Of a stretch of DNA of 34,117 nt, positions 32,501 to 34,117 are shown piece after piece. This DNA comes from Hypsibius dujardini. Taxonomy: Eukaryota; Tardigrada; Eutardigrada; Parachela; Hypsibiidae. How positions within the stretch are numbered: the stretch's first letter is position 1; each line of letters opens with the position of its first letter. Under the pieces are notes generated by a model. It worked only from the letters and a program-made list of their open reading frames with translations. It made no database searches and was not told the DNA's origin. The stretch covers positions 1-34,117 of the forward strand of contig LRSR01004837.1 in assembly GCA_001579985.1 (NCBI GenBank), written 5' to 3'. The position numbers and the translations under genes were made by a program.

Positions 32501-33237
32501 AAGAGTTAGCTTGTCTTTTTTGCTGCTTTTTTACGCCTTTTGCCTAGCATTATTGTGTGTATACGCTCTGACACCACGGTTCTTAAATAAACGCAGAAAA
32601 AATATTTCGACGATTCCAATCGGTTCGAAAATATATTTGCTGTAAACGGTATCGAGTCTATCAATACAGTTTATTCAATCTGAACTGGTAGTTGCTAGTG
32701 CGTATTATTAGAATAATGGGTGACAATTCAACAGGTTCCGTGCCATAGACATTTATAGGCTCGCATTCCGTACCTGTTCATGGCCTTGTTCAAATGTTCA
32801 GCTATAACACCATAACGACAGAAGACATGTTTAACCATTGTAATTTACTTGTACTTTAATGTACTTTAATTGGCATCCCACCGCTAGTCACTCCGTGATC
32901 CTACCTGCAGAGACGCATGACGGTGTGATGCAGATTTTGATGCTTTTATCAACTTCATCTGTATTGTCACCTAGCATACAGAATTTCGCTGTTGATGCAA
33001 AGGAATGTACTCTCTGCGGATCGATAGAACGTACCCCTCGATATTTGTTGGGCATATAGGGCAATGAAAGTGATGCTCAATGCGATGAGCCCCAAAATGA
33101 TCACGGTTACGTATTTTCCCGTGTGCGACTGCCGTTTTTTGACAAGTCTACAGACAGACAAACCACGTTGATTCTTTTTGAGTTTTACGTGGCAGTGAAA
33201 CGACTTACATCTCCCGTTCTGGATCCGTTCTCCTCAT
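26558..33237 (-). CDS. M13 metallopeptidase gene 3 (neprilysin/ECE-like), 18 exons
   Basis: Third tandem paralogue. Exons, high to low: 33237-33209, 33147-33035, 32970-32905, 32801-32774, 31404-31271, 31201-31106, 30603-30191, 30039-29792, 29720-29498, 28858-28808, 28711-28583, 27836-27659, 27570-27451, 27294-27104, 27037-26959, 26896-26868, 26800-26752, 26682-26558 (stop TAA). Total 2301 nt, 766 residues, all GT..AG and in phase. The start is [10 protein letters not shown]; the span includes [20 protein letters not shown]; then [29 protein letters not shown] (600-604) with DDQG, ENIAD (E660) and HSPGRFR (H728). The peptidase should be active and face outward. The NAFY exon is 18 nt longer than in the paralogues, giving an extra NFIETG-like segment just before AVINAFY. 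The gene has the same C-terminal AAVW and a Thr (T637) where neprilysins have the partner cysteine. Two long introns carry fold-back elements. Confidence 0.93.
30783..31013. repeat. ~230-bp MITE-like element in gene 3 intron
   Basis: The left arm tcagaggggtaatccagaat then ttctctgctttatatttt and gagctataattat (30783-30840) pairs with the right arm ataattatagctcagataaa then atataaagcagaga and ttctggattccccctcca (30957-31012). The interior is AT-rich. It lies between exons 31201-31106 and 30603-30191. Confidence 0.85.
31424..31956. repeat. ~530-bp long fold-back element in gene 3 intron
   Basis: The arms are about 80 bases long and highly similar. On the left, ggaaagatattcaacggtcg, then aattcagaaccgttcca, a T-rich run, tttagacctta and ttagtaatggatatgaaaatg. 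On the right, the complement from about 31876 to 31956. Pairing continues inward at gttgattgttgattgac (31609) with gtcaatcaacaatcaac (31824). No coding frame. It fills much of the 1.37-kb intron between exons 32801-32774 and 31404-31271. Confidence 0.85.
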
Positions 33238-34117
33238 TTTACCATTCAAAAACGAAGGAAATTTTAGAGAAATTGTGCGAGGCATAATGAGGGTATAAAT
33301 GGTGGTTGGAACATTTCAGTTATGCTTAGCGTGCGACAGTATAGCCGCAATCATGTAATTCTTGTCTTTGTATTGCGATAGTTCACGATAGTTCACGATA
33401 GCACGGGCGTTTTGTCTGCCGCTATTTCTTCTTGATAAGCCGGTCGGTAGACAGAACATGATAAGGCGAAAGTTTAGGTACATGGTACATGATACCTCAC
33501 ATTTATGCTGGTCATTTTGGCAATACGTTCACAACAGTTGGATATTGATTTTTTATTGTTTCCATTACAGTGAAAGTATCCCGATCCCGTTAATTCTCCA
33601 TATAATCAGGAAGTAAAATAAACGTAGTAAGCAGTTCAGTCATAAATCAAACCCCCGTGTCGCGTTTGTCACCAATTTACTGTGACGGTCAGCATAGCCG
33701 AGAGTTCGTCCTCCTTTGACGCAGTTATGATTAATCACCGATGTTCCAGGGAAATTATTCTATGTATTACACGTAGTGTGACGTCATATTGTGACGTGTG
33801 ACAAATTGTGTACTTTCTTCTCCTGTCGAAACTTCACCAAACCCAACAAGATCTACGCCGTAGTTTGTCCCTCATCCAAAAGGTCTCTGGGGACGACTTC
33901 CGGCCACATTTCTTGAGTTACTGTAGTGTTGATTAAATGTCTCTTAAATCCAGTATATCGACCACACCCTTATCTTCGATACACTGAACGCGTTGTATGC
34001 AGTTGTCAAAGTACAATGGAAAATACCGATGTGCTGACTTCCTCAGCATGTAATTCTTGAAAATCAATAACGACGTACGCGTCACAAGAATAGTTCGACT
34101 TTACGTCCTCGTACGAG
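33238..34117. other. 5' flank of M13 gene 3 and window end
   Basis: This should contain the gene 3 promoter. A small tandem repeat, gatagttcac, occurs twice at 33377-33396. A perfect tgacgtca palindrome at 33779-33786 matches a CRE/ATF site but is about 540 bases from the start codon and may be chance. No further exon was recognised up to 34117. Confidence 0.4.

Noticed and set aside
33779-33786. CRE/ATF-like tgacgtca site
   Set aside because: Eight bases will occur by chance in this length; no other support for a regulatory role.
1-34117. CRISPR arrays, bacterial operons, rRNA or tRNA genes
   Set aside because: No regularly spaced repeats, no clustered intronless genes, and no RNA gene recognised on either strand by eye.

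Overview
This is a window of nuclear DNA from an animal. Every gene I could rebuild is split into many short exons with GT..AG introns, and all products are animal families. Short introns and a tandem neprilysin family fit an invertebrate, probably an ecdysozoan (a tardigrade would fit), but the sequence alone does not settle the species. All exon borders were read by eye from splice signals, reading phase and comparison between the three paralogues.

Layout, left to right. 1-1092 is AT-rich with a composite fold-back repeat. 1093-1714 (minus) holds the first four exons of a retinol-dehydrogenase-like short-chain dehydrogenase; its catalytic half is not in the window. 1715-4881 is intergenic, with a 190-bp palindromic element. 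4882-7353 (plus) is a four-exon class A GPCR, closest in motifs to melatonin-type receptors. 8198-15859, 18850-25218 and 26558-33237 (all minus) are three complete tandem genes for M13 metallopeptidases (neprilysin/endothelin-converting-enzyme family) of 18, 16 and 18 exons, predicted at 809, 763 and 766 residues. The rest is intergenic.

The three M13 genes share almost every exon boundary and phase, so they arose by duplication. Each encodes a type II membrane ectoenzyme: short cytoplasmic tail, one membrane span, stalk, then a zinc peptidase domain with HEITH, ENxAD, NAFY and HSPG-FR motifs intact. All three lack both cysteines of one conserved neprilysin disulfide (the C-terminal CRVW becomes AVW, and its partner becomes P or T). 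They differ in stalk length, in two introns missing from the middle gene, and in one altered catalytic-exon motif in gene 1.

The introns and spacers are rich in short non-autonomous palindromic elements, about a dozen of unrelated sequence, including a hAT-like one with an 8-bp target duplication. None sits at the same place in two paralogues, so the insertions appear younger than the gene duplications. I found no RNA genes, CRISPR arrays or operon-like structure.
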